From Ndongobacter massiliensis (lineage in GTDB: Bacteria > Bacillota > Clostridia > Tissierellales > Peptoniphilaceae), in assembly GCF_900120375.1 (NCBI RefSeq), contig NZ_LT635480.1, forward strand, positions 620,001 through 684,000: a DNA stretch of 64,000 bases, in the 5' to 3' direction. The position numbers were made by a program, and so were the translations under genes. A model generated the notes under the pieces. That model saw nothing but the letters and a program-made list of their open reading frames with translations, did not search any database and was not told the DNA's origin. Every line of letters begins with the position of its first letter. The first letter of the stretch is position 1. Shown one piece after another: positions 1 to 8,500 of this stretch.

Positions 1-630
1 AATTTCCTGCCCGATCAGCGGAGAAAAGCCCGTAAAGTTTTGATAAAAGAGGCGGAAAAGAGCGCCGTTTCCCGGTAATGTTTCGAGCTCTTCGCGCGTC
101 GCGAGCGGTTGTTTCGTAATATCGCGCTTTCCGGAAGGAATGGCGTTATAGGCAATGCCCGGATAGATCTGTCGCACGCGGCTCATATCGCGAGATACGC
201 GTTGAATCGCATCCAGCACGTGATTCCTTTCATTCAGCAAAATAAGATTGGAATATTTTCCCATAATTTCCGCAACCAACGTGCGCTCCACCGGATCGCC
301 GAGTTCATTGCGTGCGGAAAAGACAAAGGAAACCGTACGGTCCAATCCTTTCTGCTCAATACGTTCCAGCCGCGCACTTGTCAAATGTTTGCGCAGGAGC
401 ATGCAAAAATTGGGCGGCGTCTGCGGATTTTCGTATTTTTGTTCACTCAAGTGAAAACGGGCGCTCTGTGCGTCGGCGGATAAAAAAAGCTGCCAATTCG
501 CACCATTTCCATAGATTTGAAAAGTAATCTGTTTTTCGCCAATTTGGTTGACTTTTTTTACTACACCGCCGACGATGCTGCGTTGCAGTTCTTCAATGAC
601 GCTGCGCGTTGTAATTCCGTCAAATGTCAT
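1..630 (-). CDS. rqcH: RqcH / Rqc2 homolog (NFACT family), 5' part only
   Basis: This is the first 210 codons of a leftward gene whose C-terminal part lies beyond the left edge. RqcH binds 50S subunits blocked by peptidyl-tRNA and recruits tRNA-Ala to add an alanine tail that marks the stalled chain for degradation; older annotation calls the family fibronectin-binding protein (FbpA/PavA). The start MTFDGITTRSVIEEL, the segment PPNFCMLLRKHL (residues 72-83) and EIMGKYSNLILLN (121-133) are typical of the NFACT-N domain. The ATG at 630 has AGAAAG a few bases upstream. It is divergent from yicC, as yloA and yloC are neighbours in Bacillus. The family call is firm; catalytic details lie in the missing part. 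Confidence 0.88.
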   Translation of the reverse strand, partial: MTFDGITTRSVIEELQRSIVGGVVKKVNQIGEKQITFQIYGNGANWQLFLSADAQSARFHLSEQKYENPQTPPNFCMLLRKHLTSARLERIEQKGLDRTVSFVFSARNELGDPVERTLVAEIMGKYSNLILLNERNHVLDAIQRVSRDMSRVRQIYPGIAYNAIPSGKRDITKQPLATREELETLPGNGALFRLFYQNFTGFSPLIGQEI

Positions 631-682
631 AACTTCTTTCTTTCATTACACCGGGAAGTCCCTGTTTTTTCGAACCCTTTTG

Positions 683-720
683 AGTATACCATTGATTTCT
701 TCTGCTTGGCGATCCATAAT
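683..720. promoter_or_regulatory. Probable divergent promoters for rqcH and yicC
   Basis: Rightward, TTGATT at 692-697 and CATAAT at 715-720 are separated by 17 bases and could drive yicC. Leftward, TATACT (complement of 683-688) is preceded by TGG, giving an extended -10 with no clear -35, and could drive rqcH. Both are inferred from consensus only. Confidence 0.4.
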
Positions 721-790
721 ATTAAGAAAATGTAATCTTTTCTTGCGTTTTTTTATGCAGCCGCCTAAGATAGAAAAAAAGGGAGGGAAT

Positions 791-1666
791 ATGCTGGTTT
801 CTATGACGGGTTATGGCCGTGCGACGCTTACTGGCCCCGAGTGGCAATTGGATTGCGAAATTCGCACGGTCAACAATCGGTACCTCGATTTGCGATTACG
901 CCTGCCGTCGACACTTTACTATGCGGAATCTGCCGTGCGAAAGGCATTGCAGGAAACTTTCCAGCGGGGGCGTGTGGAGTGTTCGATACAGATGCAGTCG
1001 GAGACGGTTGCGCCCTGTCTGCGGGTGAACGAAGGACGTTTGCAGGCTCTCGTCGAACAGGTGCACCGTGTTTTCAACGAAGAAGGGATGCCCGCCGCAT
1101 TTCCGGCAGGCGATTTTTTGCAACTGGAGGGCATATTGGAAACACAGACGCCCGCGTTTGATGAAAAGCAAATGCAGGAGGATGTCCTCACGGTTTGCAC
1201 GCAGGCAGCAAAACAGACGCTGGCCATGCGACGCGCCGAGGGCGAGCGGTTGGAACAGGACTTGCGTGCGCGTCTGCAGGTCATGGAGCGTGCTTTGGAA
1301 ACCGTGCGTTCGCGGGCACCATTTTTAGCCGGGGAAGAACAGGGGCGTATGCGGGAACGCCTGCGGCAACTCTTGGATGCCGTGCCGGTGGACGAGACGC
1401 TTTTGGCTAATGAAATTGCTCTTTATGCGCAAAAGATTGACATTGCCGAAGAAGTCGTTCGTTTGCAGAGTCATATCGACGCGTTTCGGGAAGCACTGGA
1501 ACGCCACAAACCGGTGGGAAAAATGCTCGATTTTCTGGTGCAGGAAATGAACCGGGAGGTCAACACGATGAGTTCCAAGGTGAACGATCGCGATCTGACT
1601 GTTCGTTTCGTTGAACTAAAGGAAAAAATCGAGCAGTTGCGTGAACAGATTCAAAATATTGAATAG
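791..1666 (+). CDS. yicC: YicC-family endoribonuclease
   Basis: A 291-residue YicC/YloC-family protein. Family members are RNases that act on small or structured RNA. The N-terminal MLVSMTGYGRA signature and the C-terminal block IDIAEEVVRLQSHIDAFREA followed by GKMLDFLVQEMNREVNTMSSK are diagnostic; the glutamate and aspartate residues of that block belong to the metal-dependent active region. The ATG at 791 follows GGGAGGGAAT, a good ribosome site; the open frame extends upstream but without a comparable site. It heads the run yicC-gmk-rpoZ-coaBC-priA, the standard Firmicutes order, with gmk starting ten bases after its stop. Confidence 0.93.
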   Translation: MLVSMTGYGRATLTGPEWQLDCEIRTVNNRYLDLRLRLPSTLYYAESAVRKALQETFQRGRVECSIQMQSETVAPCLRVNEGRLQALVEQVHRVFNEEGMPAAFPAGDFLQLEGILETQTPAFDEKQMQEDVLTVCTQAAKQTLAMRRAEGERLEQDLRARLQVMERALETVRSRAPFLAGEEQGRMRERLRQLLDAVPVDETLLANEIALYAQKIDIAEEVVRLQSHIDAFREALERHKPVGKMLDFLVQEMNREVNTMSSKVNDRDLTVRFVELKEKIEQLREQIQNIE

Positions 1667-1675
1667 GGGTGAGGG

Positions 1676-2311
1676 ATGAGAAGAAACGGTCACTTGATTA
1701 TCATTTCCGGCCCGTCCGGTGTGGGTAAGGGCACCGTCTGTGCGGAGCTCATGCGCCGCAGGCCGGATTTGACGCTGAGTATTTCCGCTACGACGCGGCG
1801 GAAGCGTCCGACGGAAATCGACGGAGAAAGCTATTACTTTTATTCGATCGAAGCATTTAACCAGCTCATTGACGACGGGGAATTATTGGAATATGCGCAG
1901 GTACATGGCAATTACTACGGCACACCGCGGCGCTTTGTCGAAGAAAAAATCAATGCCGGATGCGACGTGATTTTAGAAATTGATGTACAGGGCGCGATGC
2001 AGGTCAAACGCAGCATGGAAGACGGCGTATTTATTTTCCTTCTGCCGCCGGAGATTCGAGATCTGGAAGAACGTATTCGACACCGCGCGACGGAAAATGA
2101 AGAGGAAATTCGTACTCGCCTGAAAAATGCCGGGAAAGATTTGTCCATGCTGCACGATTATGACTATGCTGTTATCAATGACCAGGTTGAAACGTGCGCG
2201 CAGACGATCTCAAAAATTATCGACGCGGAGAATCAGCGCATCGATGCAGATTTAATTAAGTATTACTGGAGGGAATTTAATGATCAATCCATCATTCAAG
2301 GAACTGTCTGA
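1676..2311 (+). CDS. gmk: Guanylate kinase
   Basis: Phosphorylates GMP and dGMP to the diphosphates with ATP, in the cytoplasm. The 211-residue protein has the P-loop GPSGVGKGT at residues 12-20, the GMP-binding segment TTRRKRPTEIDGESYYF, the substrate-contact region YGTPRRFVEE and the lid containing RIRHRATENEEEIRTRL. Length matches the family. The ribosome site GGGGTGAGGG precedes the ATG. The last 32 bases overlap rpoZ in another frame, suggesting coupled translation; the gmk-rpoZ pairing is conserved across Firmicutes. Confidence 0.97.
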   Translation: MRRNGHLIIISGPSGVGKGTVCAELMRRRPDLTLSISATTRRKRPTEIDGESYYFYSIEAFNQLIDDGELLEYAQVHGNYYGTPRRFVEEKINAGCDVILEIDVQGAMQVKRSMEDGVFIFLLPPEIRDLEERIRHRATENEEEIRTRLKNAGKDLSMLHDYDYAVINDQVETCAQTISKIIDAENQRIDADLIKYYWREFNDQSIIQGTV

Positions 2312-2477
2312 AGTCAGTCCCAGTCGCTATGAAATTTGTGTTTTGGTGATGAAGCGCGCACGCCGCATTATTGAAGGCTCGAAACCGCTTGTAGAATCCG
2401 AAGCAGCGAAGCCGGTTACGTTGGCGTTGGATGAAATTATGGCAAAAAAGGTGCACGAAGTTCCGACGGAGGAGTGA
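2280..2477 (+). CDS. rpoZ: RNA polymerase omega subunit
   Basis: A 65-residue omega subunit, which helps fold and retain the beta' subunit in RNA polymerase. The conserved helix SRYEICVLVMKRARRI and the following P-V-T-LALDEI segment identify it. The ATG lies inside the gmk 3' end after TGGAGGGAATTTA. The stop is followed immediately by coaBC. Length is usual for Firmicutes omega, and position between gmk and coaBC confirms the call. Confidence 0.95.
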   Translation: MINPSFKELSEVSPSRYEICVLVMKRARRIIEGSKPLVESEAAKPVTLALDEIMAKKVHEVPTEE

Positions 2478-2478
2478 T

Positions 2479-3675
2479 ATGGAAGCACAGGCCCGAACGG
2501 TTCTGTCCGGAAAACGCCTGTTGATCGGCGTCAGCGGCGGAATCGCAATCTACAAAACACTCACGCTCCTCTCCCTGCTCAATAAACAGGGCGTGCATAC
2601 GGAAGTGGTGATGACCCGAGGGGCGCAGGAATTTATTCGCCCGCTGGCCTTTCAAACGATGTCACAGCACCGCGTGTATACCGAGTTGTTTTCGGAGGAA
2701 GATCATTTTATTCCGCATATCGACTTGAGCCGCGACAAGGACGCGATTCTCGTCGCACCGGCCAGTGCGGATTTTCTTGCACGAACGGCGCAGGGAAGAG
2801 CAGAGGACCTATTAAGCGCGATCCTGCTTGCCGCGAAATGTCCGATCCTCCTTTCGCCGGCAATGAACGTGGTCATGTATGAAAATGCGGCGACGCAGCA
2901 AAACCTGAAAGTTTTACGCGATCGTGGCATACAGGTGCTGGAACCTGGCTATGGTTGGCTTGCCTGCAATGAAACCGGCGACGGACGGATGCCGGAAGCC
3001 GCAGAGCTGCTTGCATACTTAGAAGATTTTTTCACGCCGAAAGATTTGGCGGGAAAGCGCATTGTCGTGACCGGCGGTGGAACGCGGGAACGGTTGGATC
3101 CTGTTCGCTTTTTGACGAATGATTCGAGCGGCAAACAAGGCCTTGCCCTGGCGAAGCGCGCCCGGATGCGCGGCGCGGAGGTGCTCTTTATCCATGGGGC
3201 AATGAAAGTGGCAATTCCCGATGGGTTGCCTTCCATTTATGCCGAGTCGACGGAGCAAATGCTTGCCGAATTGCAAAAAGTCTTTCCGACTTGTGATGCG
3301 CTGATCATGGCGGCGGCGCCCTGTGATTATCGACCGGAGCACCCAGCGGCGCAGAAGATGAAAAAAGACGGCAGCGGCAAGATGATGTTACAACTCTGTG
3401 AAACGCCGGATATTTTGCGCACGCTTACGGCGCACAAAGAGCAGCAATGCGTCATCGGATTTGCCGCCGAGACGCAGCATTTACTCGAACATGCCCGGGA
3501 AAAACGCCTTGCGAAAAAACTGGATTACATCATTGCCAATGATGTGAGTCAACCGGGGGTCGGCTTTGACGGCGATACCAACCGGGTGACCATTCTTTCC
3601 GCCGAAGGTGCGCGGGCGCTTCCGATGCTTTCGAAGGAAGCGACTGCAGATGCCATCTTAGATCTGCTCGTATGA
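2479..3675 (+). CDS. coaBC: Bifunctional phosphopantothenoylcysteine decarboxylase / phosphopantothenate-cysteine ligase
   Basis: Catalyses two consecutive steps of coenzyme A synthesis. The 398-residue protein has the flavin-dependent CoaC half (about 1-185) with GVSGGIAIYKTL, the catalytic-histidine region FIPHIDLSRDKDAILVAPAS, PAMNVVMYENAATQQN and the cysteine in GWLACNETGDGRMPE. The CoaB half (about 190-398) shows VTGGGTRERLDPVRFLTNDS, the AAAPCDYRPEHPAAQKMKKDG region and LDYIIANDV near the C-terminus. The ATG at 2479 was chosen because GACGGAGGAG lies just before it and it follows rpoZ by one base; an upstream in-frame ATG at 2431 lies inside rpoZ. Its stop overlaps the priA start as ATGA. 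Confidence 0.96.
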   Translation: MEAQARTVLSGKRLLIGVSGGIAIYKTLTLLSLLNKQGVHTEVVMTRGAQEFIRPLAFQTMSQHRVYTELFSEEDHFIPHIDLSRDKDAILVAPASADFLARTAQGRAEDLLSAILLAAKCPILLSPAMNVVMYENAATQQNLKVLRDRGIQVLEPGYGWLACNETGDGRMPEAAELLAYLEDFFTPKDLAGKRIVVTGGGTRERLDPVRFLTNDSSGKQGLALAKRARMRGAEVLFIHGAMKVAIPDGLPSIYAESTEQMLAELQKVFPTCDALIMAAAPCDYRPEHPAAQKMKKDGSGKMMLQLCETPDILRTLTAHKEQQCVIGFAAETQHLLEHAREKRLAKKLDYIIANDVSQPGVGFDGDTNRVTILSAEGARALPMLSKEATADAILDLLV

Positions 3676-5876
3676 GCTATGTGGAAGCGGCGGTTTTCTC
3701 CGGCACCCGCGTGACGGATCAGCTCTACACGTATCGCGTTCCGGAGAACGCGGCGCGCGTGAAGGTTGGACAACGCGTTTTTTTGCCTTTTGGGCGCAGC
3801 AATCGAAAGGTGGAAGGACTGATCCTGCGCTTTGTCGAAGAGGCGGACTTATCGATCGCACCCACACGCATTAAAACGCTATTTCTGGGCAACGATAAGA
3901 TCGGCGTCACCGAAGAAGGCATTGCGCTGGCGCGGCATATGATTGTGGAAGACCTTGCGGACTACGCTTCCGCCTTCGGTGCGGTTTTGCCTCCCGGCGG
4001 GCTGGGTACCTATCGTCCAAAGCTGTATGCGTATGTTTCGTTGACGGATGCGGGCGATTCACAGCCGCTTCGCGGTGCTCGGCAGGAAGCCGTTCGAACG
4101 CAGCTTCGCGCATCCGGCGAGATGCTTTGGCAGGATCTGCGGGATGCAACGGGTGCCACACAGACGGTGTTGCGCCGGTTGCAGGAATTGGGGTGCGTCC
4201 GGGTGCGCGAGGAACGTGTACGTCGGCGCCCCGCGCGTACGTTTCCGGTGTATGAGAAGCGCGTCTTAAATGCACAGCAGCAGGCGGTGTTCGACCGCGT
4301 GGCGCAGGCATCCGGCGCAGAAACATTCCTGCTGTGTGGCGTTACCGGCTCCGGCAAAACGGAGATTTATCTTCAGTTGGCACAGCAAGCATTGGAGCGG
4401 GGCAAAGAGGTACTCATTCTAGTGCCCGAAATTTCCCTCACGCCGCAGACAATTGCGCGTTTTCAGGGGCGCTTCGGCGATCAGATTGCGGTACTGCATT
4501 CCCGCTTAACCCCTGCGGAACGCTATGAAGAGTGGGAGCGGATCTACTATGGTGCGGCTTCCATCGCCATCGGGGCGCGCAGCGCAATTTTTGCGCCGTT
4601 TCAAAATCTCGGTCTCATTGTCATTGACGAAGAGCACGAGCAGAGCTATTACAGCGAACAGAATCCGAAATATCATGCGCACGAGATTGCGCGCCTGCGC
4701 AGTCGGTGGCATCAGTGCCCGCTGGTTCTCGGTTCGGCAACACCGTCTATCGAGACCCTATACCAAGCGGAAAAAGGCGCGTTGATTCGATTGGATTTGA
4801 AAGAACGCGTCGGCAAGCGCCCCATGCCCAAGGCTTATCTGGTCGATATGCGTGAGGAACTGAAAGCGGGCAATCGCAGTCTGTTTTCAAGAAAATTGCA
4901 GGATGCGTTGCAAGCGTCGCTGGCAAATGGGGAACAAAGCATCCTTTTTCTAAACAAAAGGGGCCATACTTCCTTTGTCTTTTGCCGCAAATGCGGTTAT
5001 GTTTACCGTTGCGATGCGTGTGATGTAGCGATGACCTATCACAGACATGGGAACCGGTTGGTCTGTCATTATTGCGGTCGGGAAAAGAGGATTCGGTCCA
5101 CCTGCCCGCAGTGCGGCAGCGATGCGGTAAAAGCCTTCGGCGTCGGGACGGAGCGTGTGGAGGAAGAAATCGCGCGTTGTTTTCCGCAGGCGCGCGTGCG
5201 ACGTGCCGATGCCGATTCGATGCGTCGGAAGGATGCCTATGATGCACTCTATCGGGATATGCATGCGGGGAAAGTCGACATTCTCGTTGGGACACAGATG
5301 ATTGCCAAGGGTTTTGACTTTCCAAATGTCACACTCGTCGGAATTGTCGCAGCGGATGTGACGCTGCGCTTGCCGGATTTTCGCGCGGCGGAGCGCACCT
5401 TTCAATTGTTGACGCAGGTGGCAGGGCGTGCCGGGCGGGCGGATAAAAGTGGCGAAGTCATTGTGCAGTCCTATCAAACAGATCACTATGCGCTGCGCGC
5501 AGCACTTTCCGGCGACGTCGATGCATTTTATGCGGAAGAAATTATTCGCCGACGGGCGCAGGGCGTTCCGCCTTTTGCTGAGGAATTGCTGATCGGCATT
5601 TCGGGGCGCGATCGCAGCGCCTGCATGAAGCGCTGCGAACAATTGCAGCAGGCGCTGCGCCAGATGCGCGAAAAAGTCACCGAGGAGGCGTTCACAAACA
5701 GCGGACCGCTGCCGGCGCTGATTGAACGGATTGACGGAAGATACCGCTTTCTATTTCTGTTGCGTTCCAAAAACGGGACGCTCCTGCGCCGCATCGGGTC
5801 CTATTTGTTGGATAAAGTTCCCTCGACGCGGGAACTGCGCGTAACGGTTACGCGAAACCCGCGCTCGATTTTATAG
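3672..5876 (+). CDS. priA: Primosomal protein N' (replication restart helicase)
   Basis: PriA is a 3'-to-5' DNA helicase that recognises stalled forks and reloads the replisome. The 734-residue protein shows the N-terminal DNA-binding domain, Walker A GVTGSGKTEIY near residue 223, the DEEH box near 318, the zinc-binding region with four CxxC-type pairs (FCRKCGYVYRCDACD, VCHYCGREK, TCPQCGSD, about 435-485), and the helicase C-terminal motif VGTQMIAKGFDFPNV. Length is normal. The start overlaps coaBC by four bases (ATGA), the same arrangement as in Bacillus. Confidence 0.97.
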   Translation: MSYVEAAVFSGTRVTDQLYTYRVPENAARVKVGQRVFLPFGRSNRKVEGLILRFVEEADLSIAPTRIKTLFLGNDKIGVTEEGIALARHMIVEDLADYASAFGAVLPPGGLGTYRPKLYAYVSLTDAGDSQPLRGARQEAVRTQLRASGEMLWQDLRDATGATQTVLRRLQELGCVRVREERVRRRPARTFPVYEKRVLNAQQQAVFDRVAQASGAETFLLCGVTGSGKTEIYLQLAQQALERGKEVLILVPEISLTPQTIARFQGRFGDQIAVLHSRLTPAERYEEWERIYYGAASIAIGARSAIFAPFQNLGLIVIDEEHEQSYYSEQNPKYHAHEIARLRSRWHQCPLVLGSATPSIETLYQAEKGALIRLDLKERVGKRPMPKAYLVDMREELKAGNRSLFSRKLQDALQASLANGEQSILFLNKRGHTSFVFCRKCGYVYRCDACDVAMTYHRHGNRLVCHYCGREKRIRSTCPQCGSDAVKAFGVGTERVEEEIARCFPQARVRRADADSMRRKDAYDALYRDMHAGKVDILVGTQMIAKGFDFPNVTLVGIVAADVTLRLPDFRAAERTFQLLTQVAGRAGRADKSGEVIVQSYQTDHYALRAALSGDVDAFYAEEIIRRRAQGVPPFAEELLIGISGRDRSACMKRCEQLQQALRQMREKVTEEAFTNSGPLPALIERIDGRYRFLFLLRSKNGTLLRRIGSYLLDKVPSTRELRVTVTRNPRSIL

Positions 5877-5929
5877 AGATTTGATGTGCATCCGTTTCCG
5901 GACGGTGGTGCATCAAGGAAGGAGAAGAG

Positions 5930-6511
5930 ATGGCACGACGAGAAATGCGCATCGAAGGCGATCCCATCCTGCGCAAGGCAGCTCGGCCGGTAAAAGTCGT
6001 AAATGACAAAATCCGCACCTATTTGGCGGATATGCTTGATACCATGTACGAACAAAACGGCGTCGGGCTGGCGGGCCCACAGGTCGGGTTGTTGCGTCGC
6101 TTGGTGGTCATTGATGTGGGCGACGGTCCGATGCAGTGCGTCAATCCGGAAATTGTGGAACGCTCAGAGGAAGAATGCGTCGATGTGGAAGGTTGTCTAT
6201 CCATTCCCGGCTTCAACGGAACGGTACGCCGACCGCTGCGCGTGCGGGCCCGCTATTTGGATGAAATGGGAGAAAGTCGAGAGGTTGCGGCGGAAGGGCT
6301 GTTGGCACGCTGTCTATGCCATGAAATTGACCATTTGGATGGCGTGTTGTTTCGCGATCGTGTGGATCGCGTGCTCGATATGGAGCATTTGAGCGAAGAG
6401 GATATCGCTTATTTGCGGGATGTTGGCGCGCTTGCATACGCTTCTGACGCAGAAGAAAGCAACGATGAAAAGGATGGGGTGCAAGGTAAGCCAGAGGAGG
6501 AGCAGGGATGA
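5930..6511 (+). CDS. def: Peptide deformylase
   Basis: Removes the formyl group from the initiator methionine of new proteins. All three metalloenzyme motifs are present: GVGLAGPQVG, EGCLSIPG (metal-ligand Cys) and CHEIDHLDG (HExxH). The protein is 193 residues, with an acidic, probably disordered tail of about 35 residues (EESNDEKDGVQGKPEEEQG) that is longer than in the shortest homologs. The ATG follows AAGGAAGGAGAAGAG. It is coupled to fmt by an ATGA overlap, so formylation and deformylation are made together. Confidence 0.96.
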   Translation: MARREMRIEGDPILRKAARPVKVVNDKIRTYLADMLDTMYEQNGVGLAGPQVGLLRRLVVIDVGDGPMQCVNPEIVERSEEECVDVEGCLSIPGFNGTVRRPLRVRARYLDEMGESREVAAEGLLARCLCHEIDHLDGVLFRDRVDRVLDMEHLSEEDIAYLRDVGALAYASDAEESNDEKDGVQGKPEEEQG

Positions 6512-7464
6512 AGATTATTTTTTTAGGATCTCCGGAGTTTGCCGTTCCGTCGCTGCGCGCCTTGGCGGAAGCAAACGACATTGAGGTTTCCTTGGTGGTC
6601 TCGCAGCCGGATCGACAGCGTACCCGGCGAAAAACCACCCCTACGCCGGTCAAAGCCTGTGCGGAGTCATTGGGGATTCCCGTCATTACCCCGGAAAAAA
6701 TCAACCGGAAAGAGGTTTTTGCCCAGTTGGAGGCGGTCGGCGCGGACGCGTTGGTGGTGATCGCTTATGGGCAGATTATCGGAAAGACGCTGCTCTCCCT
6801 GTTTCCGAATCGCATTTTGAATATTCACGGCAGTATTCTTCCGGCGTATCGCGGCGCCGCACCGATTCAATGGGCACTGTTGGATGGCAGAAAAGAAACG
6901 GGGCTGACCTCCATGTTGATCAACTCTGAGATGGACGCAGGAGACATACTGGATACGCGGACCTTGGCGATCAAACCGGAGGAGGAGGTGCAGAGCCTTA
7001 CAGAACGGTTGTCGCACCTGGCTGCGGAACTGGTTTTGGACACCCTGCGAAATTTCGAGCAGCGCGTTGCCCATCGCAGAAAGCAACCGACCGAAGGCGT
7101 CACGTATGCACCAAAAATCGACAAAAAGGACAGTCTGCTGGACTTTCATAAAAAAGGGGAAGAATTGGTCAATCAGGTGCGGGCGTTGGCGCCGGCACCC
7201 GGCGTTCGATTTTTTGTGCGCTCCAAGTACTCCAATGCGGACTATCGGGTGCACCGCGCGCGTTCCGTGGTCACACAACTGGACCGGGAACCGGGTACCG
7301 TTCTTTTTGCGGAACCGTCCGGCATCGCCATTGTCTGTGGGGACGGCACCTTTGTCGTCGAAGTGATTCAGGCAACCAATCGACGGGCCATGCCCGTGGC
7401 GGATTTTTTGCGGGGGCATGATTTTCCGATCGGCGTTGTGTTGAATACGGAGAAGGGGCAGTAG
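6508..7464 (+). CDS. fmt: Methionyl-tRNA formyltransferase
   Basis: Transfers a formyl group from 10-formyl-tetrahydrofolate to initiator Met-tRNA. The 318-residue protein begins MKIIFLGSPEFAVPSL; the catalytic loop is NIHGSILPAYRGAAPIQWAL near residue 106, in which glycine replaces the more usual alanine before Ser (NxHASLLP in many homologs). The C-terminal anticodon-arm domain (about 205-318) is present. Directly after its stop comes rlmN; the rsmB (16S m5C967 methyltransferase) gene that often separates them in Firmicutes is not here. Confidence 0.96.
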   Translation: MKIIFLGSPEFAVPSLRALAEANDIEVSLVVSQPDRQRTRRKTTPTPVKACAESLGIPVITPEKINRKEVFAQLEAVGADALVVIAYGQIIGKTLLSLFPNRILNIHGSILPAYRGAAPIQWALLDGRKETGLTSMLINSEMDAGDILDTRTLAIKPEEEVQSLTERLSHLAAELVLDTLRNFEQRVAHRRKQPTEGVTYAPKIDKKDSLLDFHKKGEELVNQVRALAPAPGVRFFVRSKYSNADYRVHRARSVVTQLDREPGTVLFAEPSGIAIVCGDGTFVVEVIQATNRRAMPVADFLRGHDFPIGVVLNTEKGQ

Positions 7465-7465
7465 G

Positions 7466-8500
7466 ATGCAGCGTGCGTGGAACGGACTTTTTGTCGAAGA
7501 GCTGACGCAGGTGTTGCGCGACTTGGGGGAACCGGCCTTTCGTGCCAAACAGATTTTTCATTTTTTTCACGCCGAGAGGGGCGTAGATCTGGCGCAGGCA
7601 ACCACATTGTCCAAGGCGCTGCGTGAAAAAGTGCGTACCGCGCCGGTTGCCAAGGCGGAGATCAGAAAGGTATTGACATCACGCGACGGCACGAAAAAGC
7701 TTTTGCTGGCTTTCGGCGATGCTGTAATTGAAACGGTTTTTATGCCCTACGCCGATCGCAACACGCTCTGTGTCTCGACGCAGGTCGGTTGCCGGCAGGG
7801 TTGCGCCTTCTGCGCCTCGACAAAGGCGCCGTTCGGACGAAATTTGCGCGCGGAAGAGATTTTGCAGGAAGTCTATGTGGCAGAACGGTTGCTGCAGACG
7901 CGCGTGGACAATGTCGTTTTGATGGGCATTGGCGAACCGTTGGATAATTATGAGGAAGTATTGCGATTTTTGCGCTTGGTGACAGATCCTGCGGGGAAAA
8001 ATCTGAGTGCAAGGTCCATTACGCTTTCCACCTGCGGCTTGGTGCCGGAAATTTACCGATTGGCACAAGAGGGGATGCCCATAAATCTGGCCATATCTCT
8101 GCACCATACATCGGATGCAAAACGGCAGAGAACGATGCCCGTTGCGCGGCGCTATTCCATTGCGGAGATTTTGGATGCTTGCCGGTTTTATTTCGCCCAC
8201 ACCGGACGTCGTATCAGTTTTGAATATGTGTTGATACGGGGTGAAAATGACGGGGAAGAAGAGGTACAATGGTTATGTGAAAATCTTTCCGATCCACGCT
8301 TTCACGTCAATCTCATTCCGCTGAACGAGATTCGGGAATTCGGGGGACAATCCGCGCAGGAGGAGGCGCGGGTCACCTTTCAGAAAAGATTGGAACGCGG
8401 CGGCGTCCGTGTGACGCTGCGAAAAAAAAGGGGAGCAGATATTGAGGGCGCATGCGGACAGTTGCGCATCGCATACTGCAACGAAATGGAGGAAGGATGA
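7466..8500 (+). CDS. rlmN: 23S rRNA (adenine-2503-C2) / tRNA methyltransferase
   Basis: A radical-SAM enzyme that methylates A2503 of 23S rRNA and A37 of some tRNAs. The 344-residue protein has the cluster motif GCRQGCAFCAS (CxxxCxxC, about residues 109-116), the SAM-binding GIGEPLDNYEEV, and the C-terminal catalytic cysteine in IEGACGQL (about residue 330). The start lies one base after the fmt stop, and the stop overlaps the next start (ATGA), placing it in the same operon as the phosphatase/kinase pair. Confidence 0.96.
   Translation: MQRAWNGLFVEELTQVLRDLGEPAFRAKQIFHFFHAERGVDLAQATTLSKALREKVRTAPVAKAEIRKVLTSRDGTKKLLLAFGDAVIETVFMPYADRNTLCVSTQVGCRQGCAFCASTKAPFGRNLRAEEILQEVYVAERLLQTRVDNVVLMGIGEPLDNYEEVLRFLRLVTDPAGKNLSARSITLSTCGLVPEIYRLAQEGMPINLAISLHHTSDAKRQRTMPVARRYSIAEILDACRFYFAHTGRRISFEYVLIRGENDGEEEVQWLCENLSDPRFHVNLIPLNEIREFGGQSAQEEARVTFQKRLERGGVRVTLRKKRGADIEGACGQLRIAYCNEMEEG

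Noticed and set aside
109-527. Rightward open frames of up to 124 codons at the left edge
   Set aside because: They lie opposite the rqcH coding sequence, whose translation matches the NFACT family from its first residue; the rightward frames have no ribosome site or family resemblance.
5881-5925. Imperfect dyad between priA and def (GATGTGCATCCGT and ACGGTGGTGCATC)
   Set aside because: Pairing is broken after four to five bases and no T run follows; the genes appear to be co-transcribed.
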